A stretch of 11,685 nt of DNA from Deltaproteobacteria bacterium (lineage in GTDB: Bacteria > Desulfobacterota > Desulfuromonadia > Desulfuromonadales > BM103): assembly GCA_019313105.1 (NCBI GenBank), contig JAFDBW010000322.1, positions 1 through 11,685 on the forward strand, given 5' to 3'. Positions 1 to 6,595 of this stretch are shown piece after piece. Position 1 is the stretch's first letter, and each line of letters begins with the position of its first letter. The position numbers and the translations under genes were made by a program. The notes under the pieces were generated by a model. The model was not told where the DNA came from, ran no database searches, and worked only from the letters and a program-made list of their open reading frames with translations.

Positions 1-363
1 CGCAGTCAGTAGAGCATGATCGGCCGTGGTGACTAGGACCGGTGTGTCCTCGGGCAGCGACTGCATAACAGTGAAGGCGCTCAAGCTTGGCGTCGACTGC
101 GGAGCAAGCCATTTGACTTGCCCGGAGTTGACCATACCGGAGAGCTCCTCACTCTGCTCGACAGATGTAGCCGATGGGCCCACCAGAAAACAGGCCCCAG
201 TCTCAACAGCGTCTGCCAGGGCATCGAGAACCCGTAAAACCATCTCGCGGCCGGCAACGGGGGCCAGGGCTTTGCAGCTTGCGGCCGTGTACTGTGCCAC
301 AGGATCTGTCAGTGCACGGTCTGCGGCCAGGATGATCACTGCAAAGGGCTGCTTCGACTTCAT
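1..363 (-). CDS. MobA-like nucleotidyltransferase, N-terminal part (cut by window edge)
   Basis: Reading the minus strand from the ATG at 363-361 gives 121 uninterrupted codons to the window edge, so the 3' part of the gene is missing. The N-terminus has the layout of a MobA-like / NTP_transf_3 nucleotidyltransferase: a hydrophobic first strand (FAVIILAADRAL, residues 6-17), then SCKALAPVAGREMVLRVLDAL (in the first 50 residues), resembling the usual K-x-L-x-P-V-x-G-x-x-M nucleotide-binding region, and VTTADHALLT near residues 111-120, resembling the strand carrying the metal-binding Asp. The classical G-x-G-x-R loop is degenerate here (LAADRAL). Such enzymes join an NTP to a sugar or alcohol phosphate. 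Its start codon overlaps the stop of the upstream ceramide synthase gene (ATGA at 360-363), which suggests translational coupling. I infer a role in activating a lipid headgroup or sugar; the substrate cannot be read from the sequence. Confidence 0.72.
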   Translation of the reverse strand, partial: MKSKQPFAVIILAADRALTDPVAQYTAASCKALAPVAGREMVLRVLDALADAVETGACFLVGPSATSVEQSEELSGMVNSGQVKWLAPQSTPSLSAFTVMQSLPEDTPVLVTTADHALLTA

Positions 364-1529
364 TCTGCGTTCAAACCCTTCTGGTAAATGCGATATCGCT
401 TATAAACACGACTACCTAACAATTCGATAATCTTTCGCATCCCCTTGTTTTGTTCAAGAATCCACGACATATCGACTTCGGCAATGCCTTTCCGGCAGGC
501 ATGCTCATGAATCGGGGCAATCGACATTAGGGCCAAGGCTGCTCCCAGCATTGTCCCCTGGTAACGGCGTCTGACGCCCATCAGCGGCACTCTCGATGAC
601 CTGGCACCGGATATTTTCAGGCGCCAGAGCAATTTCAGCCAGCCAAACGGCAGCAGACGGCCGTTCAAATCCCTGATCATCTCATTGATGTTGGGAAACA
701 TGACCATCATGGCGACAGGTTCACCGTCCACTTCAGCGATACTGACAGACTCGGGGTCTACCATGAATTTAAGGTTTTTCCCCAGTTCTGTAAACTCTGC
801 AGGCGTAAAGGGAATGAACCCCCAGTTTTCAGCCCAGGCGTCCTCGAAGATATTTCGGATGATGTCCAAGTCCTCGTCAAAACAATCGCGCCGAAGCATG
901 CGTACCTTGACGCGACGTGAAAATCTTTTTGTGAGGAGCTCCAGGTGCGGCTGGTGGGCAAGTTTCGGGTCAGCCCGGTAAGCCAGCAGGTCCTGCTCCC
1001 TGACATAGCCCTGCTCTTCCACGCGCTTGCCATAATAAGGTAAAGCGTGTCCCAGCATGATAGGCGGCGGGCAGTCAAAACCTTCGACCAGCAGACCACA
1101 CTCGTCGTTGATTGACAGGCTGAACGGTCCGCGGACCCGTTGCATACCTTTTTTTTGCAGCCACTCTTCAGCGGTTTCGAGCAGGGCGTGGAACGTCTCC
1201 GCGTTGTCCTCGGCCTCCAGAAAACCGAAAAAGCCGGTTGCATCATTGTGCTGCTCCAGGTGAAGCTGATCAACCTGGGCGCTGATGCGTCCGACCATCC
1301 GGTCGCCGCGCCAGGCAATCCAGGCTTGAAATTCGGCGTGCTTAAAGTAGGGATTTTTTTCGGAAAGATGCCACTTTCTCTCCATAAGCAGAGGCGGCAC
1401 CCAGCATGGGTCTGCCGCATAAAGAGACCATGGCACTTTAATGAACTGGCCGATCATCAGGTGTCCTGCAACAGGGACGATCCGCAACGACTCGCGACTC
1501 TGGTTATCGTTATCTTTCTGTCTATGCAT
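360..1529 (-). CDS. bcerS: Bacterial ceramide synthase-like protein (bCerS, GNAT fold)
   Basis: This 389-residue protein matches the bacterial GNAT-fold family whose Caulobacter member (bCerS) N-acylates the sphingoid base. The N-terminal half carries family-style motifs: VPWSLYAADPCWVPPL (32-47), KNPYFKHAE (58-66), VGRISAQ (79-85), and a Gly/Pro-rich block GPFSLSINDECGL (134-146) leading to LGHALPYY (159-166). The C-terminal half has the GNAT acyl-CoA loop, VRRRYQGTMLGAAL (319-332), and ends with WILEQNKGMRKIIELLG (356-372) and YKRYRIYQ. The ATG at 1529-1527 has no clear Shine-Dalgarno sequence; a TTG at Leu15 or the ATG at Met25 are alternatives, but the conserved region RIVPV starts at residue 16, so the first ATG or the TTG fits best. 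It is divergent from the other ceramide genes and overlaps the next minus-strand gene by four bases. The family call is good; acyl donor and exact substrate are inferred. Confidence 0.8.
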   Translation of the reverse strand: MHRQKDNDNQSRESLRIVPVAGHLMIGQFIKVPWSLYAADPCWVPPLLMERKWHLSEKNPYFKHAEFQAWIAWRGDRMVGRISAQVDQLHLEQHNDATGFFGFLEAEDNAETFHALLETAEEWLQKKGMQRVRGPFSLSINDECGLLVEGFDCPPPIMLGHALPYYGKRVEEQGYVREQDLLAYRADPKLAHQPHLELLTKRFSRRVKVRMLRRDCFDEDLDIIRNIFEDAWAENWGFIPFTPAEFTELGKNLKFMVDPESVSIAEVDGEPVAMMVMFPNINEMIRDLNGRLLPFGWLKLLWRLKISGARSSRVPLMGVRRRYQGTMLGAALALMSIAPIHEHACRKGIAEVDMSWILEQNKGMRKIIELLGSRVYKRYRIYQKGLNAE

Positions 1530-1682
1530 TAGAATGACTCAAATAGTATGTCTAATCATGGTGGTTTTTGCTGCATCCTTGAATTGAATAATACTCTATA
1601 GTCCGATAGCATGTAAGAGGTGTATGTTAATAACAAGGTCTAACTCGCCGTCCCGGGTTTGACATGAAGGAGAAATGAACGC

Positions 1683-1688
1683 AGGAGG
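1683..1688 (+). promoter_or_regulatory. Strong Shine-Dalgarno for the HIT gene
   Basis: AGGAGG lies 8 bases before ATG 1697 and fixes that start. A second purine-rich site, AAGGAG at 1667-1672, lies just upstream within a four-codon reading frame (ATG 1664, stop TGA at 1676-1678) and is poorly spaced for any longer gene. Confidence 0.7.
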
Positions 1689-1696
1689 GCTTTTCG

Positions 1697-2131
1697 ATGA
1701 ATCAAACGATGGAAAAATTCGGTTACCCGGATACCCTCATCAGGGAGTATGAAAACTGGGTTGTGTTGTTGCGCCCGCAGCAGGCAACGCTTGGCGCAGT
1801 CGTGCTCATCTGCAAGGAGAGCGCTGATGCATTGTCCAGCATCAGTGTCGAGGCGTTTTCTGAGTTGAAACAGATAACGACCGTAGTAGAGTCCAGCCTC
1901 AAAGATCTTTTTAAATACGACAAGATCAATTATCTCATGCTGATGATGGTTGATCCTGATGTTCACTTCCACATTCTGCCGAGATATTCTGCTACACGAG
2001 TTTTTGACCAGGCCGAGTTCACAGATCCGGGCTGGCCAGGCCCACCTGACTTAAGTAAAACCAATCAAGTCGACGATAATGTCACAGGGCAGTTGCGGGA
2101 AACACTTAGAAATCGGTTCTGCAAATATTGA
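1697..2131 (+). CDS. HIT-family nucleotide hydrolase/transferase-like protein
   Basis: This 144-residue protein has the histidine-triad signature near DPDVHFHILPRY (86-97). Aligned on the Pro-Arg, the usual H-x-H-x-H becomes D88-x-H90-x-H92: the middle (nucleophilic) and last histidines are kept and the first is Asp. The upstream half, with LLRPQQATLGAVVLICK (24-40) and NYLMLMMVDPD (78-88), is typical of HIT folds. HIT proteins cleave or transfer nucleoside monophosphates from Ap4A, nucleoside phosphoramidates or acyl/aminoacyl-adenylates. The start is well supported by AGGAGG eight bases upstream of ATG 1697. It sits between the divergent bCerS gene and the acyl-AMP ligase, so a role around acyl-adenylate or AMP by-products is an attractive inference. 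No partner or substrate can be proven from the sequence. Confidence 0.8.
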   Translation: MNQTMEKFGYPDTLIREYENWVVLLRPQQATLGAVVLICKESADALSSISVEAFSELKQITTVVESSLKDLFKYDKINYLMLMMVDPDVHFHILPRYSATRVFDQAEFTDPGWPGPPDLSKTNQVDDNVTGQLRETLRNRFCKY

Positions 2132-2182
2132 AGTGGATCAAGCCGAAGGCCTCTGCGATGACACAACAGCTTAGACCGTTGC

Positions 2183-2219
2183 AAAAAAGTCACATTTATG
2201 TAGTTAAAAAAGCAACATT
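2183..2219 (+). repeat. Pair of A-tract direct repeats upstream of promoter
   Basis: AAAAAAGTCACATT (2183-2196) and AAAAAAGCAACATT (2206-2219) match at 12 of 14 positions and are spaced 23 bases start to start, about two helical turns. The second copy ends 13 bases before the -35 box. They could be activator half-sites or an UP-like A-tract element. In an AT-rich region chance similarity is possible. Confidence 0.4.
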
Positions 2220-2220
2220 A

Positions 2221-2245
2221 CGTATTTGTAAATTGACAAATTACG
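2221..2245. promoter_or_regulatory. Dyad over the -35 box, candidate operator
   Basis: An inverted repeat is visible: arm CGTATTTGT (2221-2229), a six-base centre, then ACAAATTACG (2236-2245). The inner five bases TTTGT/ACAAA pair perfectly, and the outer CGTA/TACG pair after one extra base in the right arm. It covers the -35 hexamer, the position expected for a repressor operator. No regulator gene is present in the window, so the binding protein is unknown. Confidence 0.45.
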
Positions 2246-2260
2246 CCACAAATATATAGT
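2233..2260 (+). promoter_or_regulatory. Sigma70-type promoter of the sphingolipid operon
   Basis: TTGACA (2233-2238, perfect -35 consensus) is followed after 16 bases by TATAGT (2255-2260, five of six matches to the -10 consensus). Transcription would start near 2267, leaving a leader of roughly 70 bases before ATG 2337. It lies in an AT-rich 205-base gap after the HIT gene; no convincing terminator for that gene is seen, so read-through from it is also possible. Confidence 0.6.
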
Positions 2261-2336
2261 ATGTGCGGTATCTACTAAGTTGGCATTAATATTGCGTAAA
2301 AACAGCAAGATTATATTTATAAGCATATAGGGAAAA

Positions 2337-4151
2337 ATGAATCCACTCATTCCAACATTAACTGAAAGCAAGGTTCCGCTTCGAACCGCAAATTTTACCA
2401 ACCTTGCAGAAGCGTTGGATTACGCCGCGAGTGGAAAGACCGGTTTTAACTTCTACAGCGGTCGCGGAGAACTTCGCACCGTCCTCACCTACGCTGAACT
2501 ACGGATTGAGTCCCAGGCCTTGGCGCAACGATTGCTCGGTCTGCAGCTTGTGAGGGGCTCGCGGGTTGCGATTGTTGCAGAAACCCATCCCGATTTTCTA
2601 CGCTTCTTTTTTGCATGCCAATACGCCGGCTATGTTCCGGTCCCTCTGCCTGCTTCGATTCACCTCGGCGGTCACGAAGCTTATGTTGAGCAGTTACGCA
2701 CTCTACTGACTAAAAGTCAGGCCGCCATTGCGGTGGCCCCTCCCGAGTTCCTGCCTTTTTTGCTCGAGGCGTCTAAAAATTTAGAGCTGTCGCTGGTAGG
2801 TAGTCTCGAAACTTTTGACGAACTAGTCGAACAACAGTTCGAACTGGAACCCCTGCAGCCAGAGGAAACCGCTTATCTTCAATATACGTCAGGCAGCACG
2901 CGCTTCCCGAGGGGGGTTATGGTCAGTGAAGCGGCGGTCATGCACAACCTTGCCGGCATTACCAAAGACGGCTTGAAGGTTCGCGATGGCGACAGGTGCG
3001 TATCCTGGCTACCCTACTACCATGACATGGGGTTGATAGGTTTTGTCCTGGCTCCCATGGCTTCGCAGCTTTCCGTCGATTTTCTCACTACCCGTGATTT
3101 TGCCATGCGCCCGCGCTTGTGGCTAAATATGATGACCCGCAATCGAGGCACAATTTCCTTTGCCCCGCCCTTTGGCTACGAATTATGCACGCGACGCCTG
3201 CGTCACGATGGCAAGGATGAATACGATCTAAGCGCTTGGCGAATTGCAGGGGTTGGTGCCGAAACGATTCAACCCGAAGTTCTGGAGGCCTTCGCAGAGA
3301 AGATGGCCCCGTACGGTTTCAATAGCAAAAGTTTTGTTGCCAGTTACGGTATGGCCGAGTGTTCACTTGCGGTCAGCTTCGCCCGTATAGACCTCGGCAT
3401 CATCGTCGATGAAGTTGACGCGGAGCAATTGTCAGAGCAGCAGCTCGCAATACCCACTGCCGATCTTCCTGAGACTGGGCAACGCGCGAAAAAACTGGTC
3501 AACTGCGGACCACCGCTCCCCGGACATGAGATCCAAATCAGGAACGAGCACGGTGATGTCCTGCCTGACCGACAGTGTGGGACAATTCACGTCCGTGGAC
3601 CAAGCGTAATGACTGGCTACCTGGGTGACCCTGCAGCGACCGCAGAAGCCCTCTCTGAGGAAGGCTGGCTGAATACGGGTGACATCGGTTACCTGGTTGA
3701 GGGAACCCTGGTGATCACTGGCCGAGAAAAAGACATGATCATTATCAATGGTCGCAACATCTGGCCGCAGGACCTCGAATTTTTTGCTGAGCAGCAACCG
3801 GAAATCAGGCCTGGTGATGCATCGGCTATCTCCATCCCGGCAGAAGACGGTTCCGAAACAGCAGTCATGGTCGTCCAGTCCCGCGAAACGGATAAAGACA
3901 AACGGCGTGAGCTATCGGATCGCATCGCCTCTGTCGTTCGGCAAGACCTGGGTATCGACTGCACCATTGAGCTGGTCTCCGCACATACCCTGCCGCGCAC
4001 TTCCTCGGGCAAGCTGTCCCGTGCCGGCACGCGCCGTGATTACCTAAAGCGGCAGTCAGAAAAAAGCCTGCTAAGGATTGATCCCACTCACGAAGACCGG
4101 TCAGGTCGTGAAGACGCTTCCGATTTACGTTTCGCAGACAGTGCCCGCTAA
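2337..4151 (+). CDS. Fatty acyl-AMP ligase / acyl-ACP synthetase (FAAL-type)
   Basis: This 604-residue protein belongs to the ANL adenylating superfamily. Visible motifs in order: P-loop-like YTSGSTRFPRGV (183-194), LPYYHDMGLIG (225-235), SYGMAECSLAVS (336-347), WLNTGD (444-449), the hinge region TGREKDMIIINGRNIWPQDLE (around 461-481), and the C-terminal TSSGKLSR (555-562) with the catalytic Lys559. The STRFPRG version of the phosphate loop and the HDMGLIG motif are typical of fatty acyl-AMP ligases, which hand the acyl group to a carrier protein rather than CoA. It would activate a fatty acid with ATP and load the ACP encoded two genes downstream, like the acyl-ACP synthetase of the Caulobacter ceramide cluster. 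ATG 2337 follows AGGGA at 2329-2333. It is the first gene after the best promoter in the window. Chain length is not predictable. Confidence 0.88.
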   Translation: MNPLIPTLTESKVPLRTANFTNLAEALDYAASGKTGFNFYSGRGELRTVLTYAELRIESQALAQRLLGLQLVRGSRVAIVAETHPDFLRFFFACQYAGYVPVPLPASIHLGGHEAYVEQLRTLLTKSQAAIAVAPPEFLPFLLEASKNLELSLVGSLETFDELVEQQFELEPLQPEETAYLQYTSGSTRFPRGVMVSEAAVMHNLAGITKDGLKVRDGDRCVSWLPYYHDMGLIGFVLAPMASQLSVDFLTTRDFAMRPRLWLNMMTRNRGTISFAPPFGYELCTRRLRHDGKDEYDLSAWRIAGVGAETIQPEVLEAFAEKMAPYGFNSKSFVASYGMAECSLAVSFARIDLGIIVDEVDAEQLSEQQLAIPTADLPETGQRAKKLVNCGPPLPGHEIQIRNEHGDVLPDRQCGTIHVRGPSVMTGYLGDPAATAEALSEEGWLNTGDIGYLVEGTLVITGREKDMIIINGRNIWPQDLEFFAEQQPEIRPGDASAISIPAEDGSETAVMVVQSRETDKDKRRELSDRIASVVRQDLGIDCTIELVSAHTLPRTSSGKLSRAGTRRDYLKRQSEKSLLRIDPTHEDRSGREDASDLRFADSAR

Positions 4152-4188
4152 GTAAAATCTTGTACCTCTCCGCAGAACGATCTCTACC

Positions 4189-5109
4189 GTGCGTAGTATA
4201 GCAATCACAGGAGCAACGGGCTTTATCGGCACCGTTTTACTCAGCCATTTAGTGGATCAAGGCTTCCATGTCAAAGCACTGTACCGCCCTGCTTCAACTC
4301 CCACCCCCGACCAGACTGATGCAGTTCAATGGCAGCCCGGTGACCTGGATGATATCAAGAGCCTGCGTAAGCTTGTTGCAGGTGTCGATGCGATTGTTCA
4401 TTGTGCCGGCGCCGTGCGCGGGACTTCACTGGAACAGTTCGAAAACACCAACACCGCAGGCGTTGCACACCTACTTGAGGCCGCTGTGGAAGAGAAAATC
4501 CCCCGTTTTCTGCTGATGTCTTCCCTGGCTGCCCGAGAACCGTCTCTATCCGCCTACGCATCAAGCAAAAAGTCTGGTGAAGCTGTCCTGGTGAAATACC
4601 AGGACAGAATTTCATGTGACATATTGCGGCCGCCCGCAGTCTATGGGCCAGGTGACCGTGAGATGTTGCCTCTGTTACAATTGATCAGACGTGGTATCGT
4701 GCCTATTGTCGGCGATAAAAACGGTCGATTCTCTCTGATTTACGTTGACGACCTGGTTGCTGCAGTGTGTTGCCTGTTGAAATCGGACCCTGCACCAAAA
4801 AGCCGGTGTTTTGAGTTGCATGACGGTCAGCCTGATGGCTATACTTGGCAGAAAATTAAGACGGTCGCTGCCCATTTGAATGGCAAAGAGCCCCGTTGTC
4901 TTTCAATCCCCCGCTCTTTGCTGCAGATGATCGCCCTGACCAATGCCGGGCTGGCGCGACTGCTTGACTACCGCCCCATGTTGACGCCGGGAAAGGTGAG
5001 AGAAATCTTTCATCTGGACTGGGTCTGTGATAATACTGCCATCTTCGAGGCGACCGATTGGCAGCCCCGAATTTTGTTCTCTGAAGGTATGAAACGCCTG
5101 TTTCCTTAA
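4189..5109 (+). CDS. cerR: NAD(P)-dependent epimerase/dehydratase-family reductase (CerR-like)
   Basis: This 306-residue extended short-chain dehydrogenase has the Rossmann motif GATGFIG (8-14), an acidic/Gly strand PGDLDD (50-55), HCAGAVRG (71-78), catalytic Ser near SSLAA (111-115), the Y-x-x-x-K pair at Tyr123 and Lys127, and RPPAVYGPGD (147-156). In Caulobacter the homologous gene beside spt and acp encodes CerR, the reductase that removes the 3-oxo group of (dihydro)ceramide. Its place between the ligase and ACP/Spt supports the same job here, although the fold alone would also fit a nucleotide-sugar epimerase. The start is a GTG at 4189, right before the Rossmann strand, with only a weak ribosome-binding site; the gap from the ligase stop is 37 bases. 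Confidence 0.8.
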   Translation: MRSIAITGATGFIGTVLLSHLVDQGFHVKALYRPASTPTPDQTDAVQWQPGDLDDIKSLRKLVAGVDAIVHCAGAVRGTSLEQFENTNTAGVAHLLEAAVEEKIPRFLLMSSLAAREPSLSAYASSKKSGEAVLVKYQDRISCDILRPPAVYGPGDREMLPLLQLIRRGIVPIVGDKNGRFSLIYVDDLVAAVCCLLKSDPAPKSRCFELHDGQPDGYTWQKIKTVAAHLNGKEPRCLSIPRSLLQMIALTNAGLARLLDYRPMLTPGKVREIFHLDWVCDNTAIFEATDWQPRILFSEGMKRLFP

Positions 5110-5140
5110 GGTCACCTACTAGATTGGAGTTTCACCGGTT

Positions 5141-5395
5141 ATGACACCCCCCCGTTATGATGACATTTATAAACAGGTGGTCGCGCTTCTTCAGGAATAC
5201 GCCCCACAGCCAGGGCCGATCCGGGAAGAGACGGAACTGGTTAACGACCTGGGTTTCGATTCGCTCAAAGTCATGGAGATGCTCAATGACGTTGAAGACG
5301 CTTTTGACATAACCTACCCACTCAACAGCCTCTCCGACTTGAAGACAGTTAAAGATTTTACAACGCAAATTCTGAACATTATAGAGACTAGTTAA
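5141..5395 (+). CDS. Dedicated acyl carrier protein
   Basis: This small acidic 84-residue protein has the phosphopantetheine attachment motif LGFDSLKVME with Ser41, followed by a helix-rich tail typical of ACPs. It would carry the activated fatty acid supplied by the FAAL-type ligase to Spt or the ceramide synthase. GGAG at 5126-5129 precedes ATG 5141. Its stop overlaps the start of spt by one base (TAATG), which implies translational coupling and supports a dedicated partnership with Spt rather than general fatty acid synthesis. Codons 3-4 and the following base form a run of seven C. Confidence 0.9.
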   Translation: MTPPRYDDIYKQVVALLQEYAPQPGPIREETELVNDLGFDSLKVMEMLNDVEDAFDITYPLNSLSDLKTVKDFTTQILNIIETS

Positions 5396-6588
5396 TGGGA
5401 ATTCTTGATAAACTAAGCGCTGTTGCAGACGCCCGAAAAACGCTTTTTCCTCCCGGTGTAGACCCTCTCAATGTAGTCATCGATGAAATTTACTCCGCAA
5501 CCGAAGCATCCATCGGTGGACATCGCGTTCTCCTTGCCGGCACCAACAATTACCTCGGCCTGACCTTTGACCAGCATTGCATTGGAGCTGCGCAGTCAAG
5601 CTTGGAGAAGGAAGGGACCGGCACGACCGGGTCGCGTATGGCCAATGGCACCTTTGCCGGGCACCGTGACCTGGAAAAGGACCTGGCCAACTTTTACGGC
5701 TGCAGCAACGCGATCGTCTTCTCGACCGGCTTTGTTGCCAACCTTGGCGTGATTTCCACCCTTGCCGGTCCCGGCGATGTCATTGTCCTGGACGCAGACT
5801 CACACGCGAGCATCTACGATGCGTGCAGGATGAGTGGCGCGGAGATGATTCGTTTCCGTCACAACAACATTGAAGACCTAGAGAAAAAGCTCAAGCGTCT
5901 CGGCCCAAAAACTGAAAAAACCCTGATTATCGTGGAAGGCATCTACAGTATGCTTGGCGACTGTGCACCTCTGGCAGAAGTTGCCGCCCTGAAGAAGAAA
6001 TATGGGGCCTGGTTGCTGGTTGATGAAGCGCACTCCCTGGGCGTCATGGGCGTCCACGGGCGCGGCATGGCTGAAGCATCAGGAGTGGAGGAAGATGTCG
6101 ATTTCATCGTCGGCACTTTCAGCAAGAGCCTGGGCGCCATAGGCGGCTATTGCGTCAGCAACCACCCTGAGCTGGATCTGGTACGTTATATCTGTAGATC
6201 TTACGTGTTTACAGCATCACCATCCCCATCGACGATCGCTTCTGTTCGCGAAGCCCTGAAGGCCATACAATCGAAACCGGAACTGCGCACTCGTCTATGG
6301 GACAACGCGGCCCTTTTATTCCATGGTCTTAAAGAACTGGGCTTTGAACTCGGTCCAGACCTCAGCCCGATCATTGCGATCAGGGCTCCGTCAAGAGAAA
6401 AGACTCTGTTCGCCTGGAAGGCGCTGCTCGACAAGGGCATTTACGTCAACCTGGTCTTTCCACCTGCAGCACCGGCGGGGATGAGTCTGCTACGCTGCAG
6501 TATCAGCGCTGCCCACACATCCGAGCAGATCAGTTTTCTTCTCCAGGCTTTTGCCGAAATCAAGCTACTGATCGACGAACAGGAATAA
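5395..6588 (+). CDS. spt: Serine palmitoyltransferase (alpha-oxoamine synthase)
   Basis: This 397-residue PLP enzyme of the alpha-oxoamine synthase family would condense L-serine with a long acyl thioester to give 3-oxo-sphinganine, the first committed sphingolipid step. Visible motifs: TNNYLGL (50-56), GTGTTGSRMANGT (74-86), cofactor-stacking His137 in DSHASIYD, DEAHSLG with Asp210 and His213 binding PLP, and TFSKSLGAIGGY with the Schiff-base Lys244. Length is normal for soluble bacterial Spt, and no membrane segment is seen. Close relatives KBL, BioF and HemA share these motifs; the neighbouring ACP, acyl ligase, CerR and bCerS genes decide for Spt. The ATG overlaps the ACP stop. Acyl-ACP as the donor is inferred from the genetic coupling. 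Confidence 0.9.
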   Translation: MGILDKLSAVADARKTLFPPGVDPLNVVIDEIYSATEASIGGHRVLLAGTNNYLGLTFDQHCIGAAQSSLEKEGTGTTGSRMANGTFAGHRDLEKDLANFYGCSNAIVFSTGFVANLGVISTLAGPGDVIVLDADSHASIYDACRMSGAEMIRFRHNNIEDLEKKLKRLGPKTEKTLIIVEGIYSMLGDCAPLAEVAALKKKYGAWLLVDEAHSLGVMGVHGRGMAEASGVEEDVDFIVGTFSKSLGAIGGYCVSNHPELDLVRYICRSYVFTASPSPSTIASVREALKAIQSKPELRTRLWDNAALLFHGLKELGFELGPDLSPIIAIRAPSREKTLFAWKALLDKGIYVNLVFPPAAPAGMSLLRCSISAAHTSEQISFLLQAFAEIKLLIDEQE

Positions 6589-6595
6589 GTTGTTA

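Noticed and set aside
26..430. 134-codon plus-strand frame opposite the nucleotidyltransferase
   Set aside because: It is antisense to a protein with clear nucleotidyltransferase motifs and bCerS, and its own translation shows no recognisable family.
758..1420. 220-codon minus-strand frame in a second frame of bCerS
   Set aside because: Same-strand frame shadow; composition is Ser/Arg/Trp-rich with no motifs, while the overlapping frame has bCerS/GNAT motifs throughout.
1579..1612. Promoter for the HIT gene from TTGAAT and TATAGT elements
   Set aside because: The TATAGT at 1597-1602 is only 12 bases from the nearest TTGAAT; the well-spaced alternative (TTGAAT 1584-1589, TAGCAT 1607-1612) is weak, so no confident promoter call was made.
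1659..1664. TTGACA as a promoter -35 for the HIT gene
   Set aside because: No -10-like hexamer at 16-18 bases downstream; that position is the Shine-Dalgarno region.
5147..5153. Run of seven C at codons 3-5 of the ACP gene as a phase-variation switch
   Set aside because: The tract is short and there is no sign of repeat expansion; chance Pro codons explain it.
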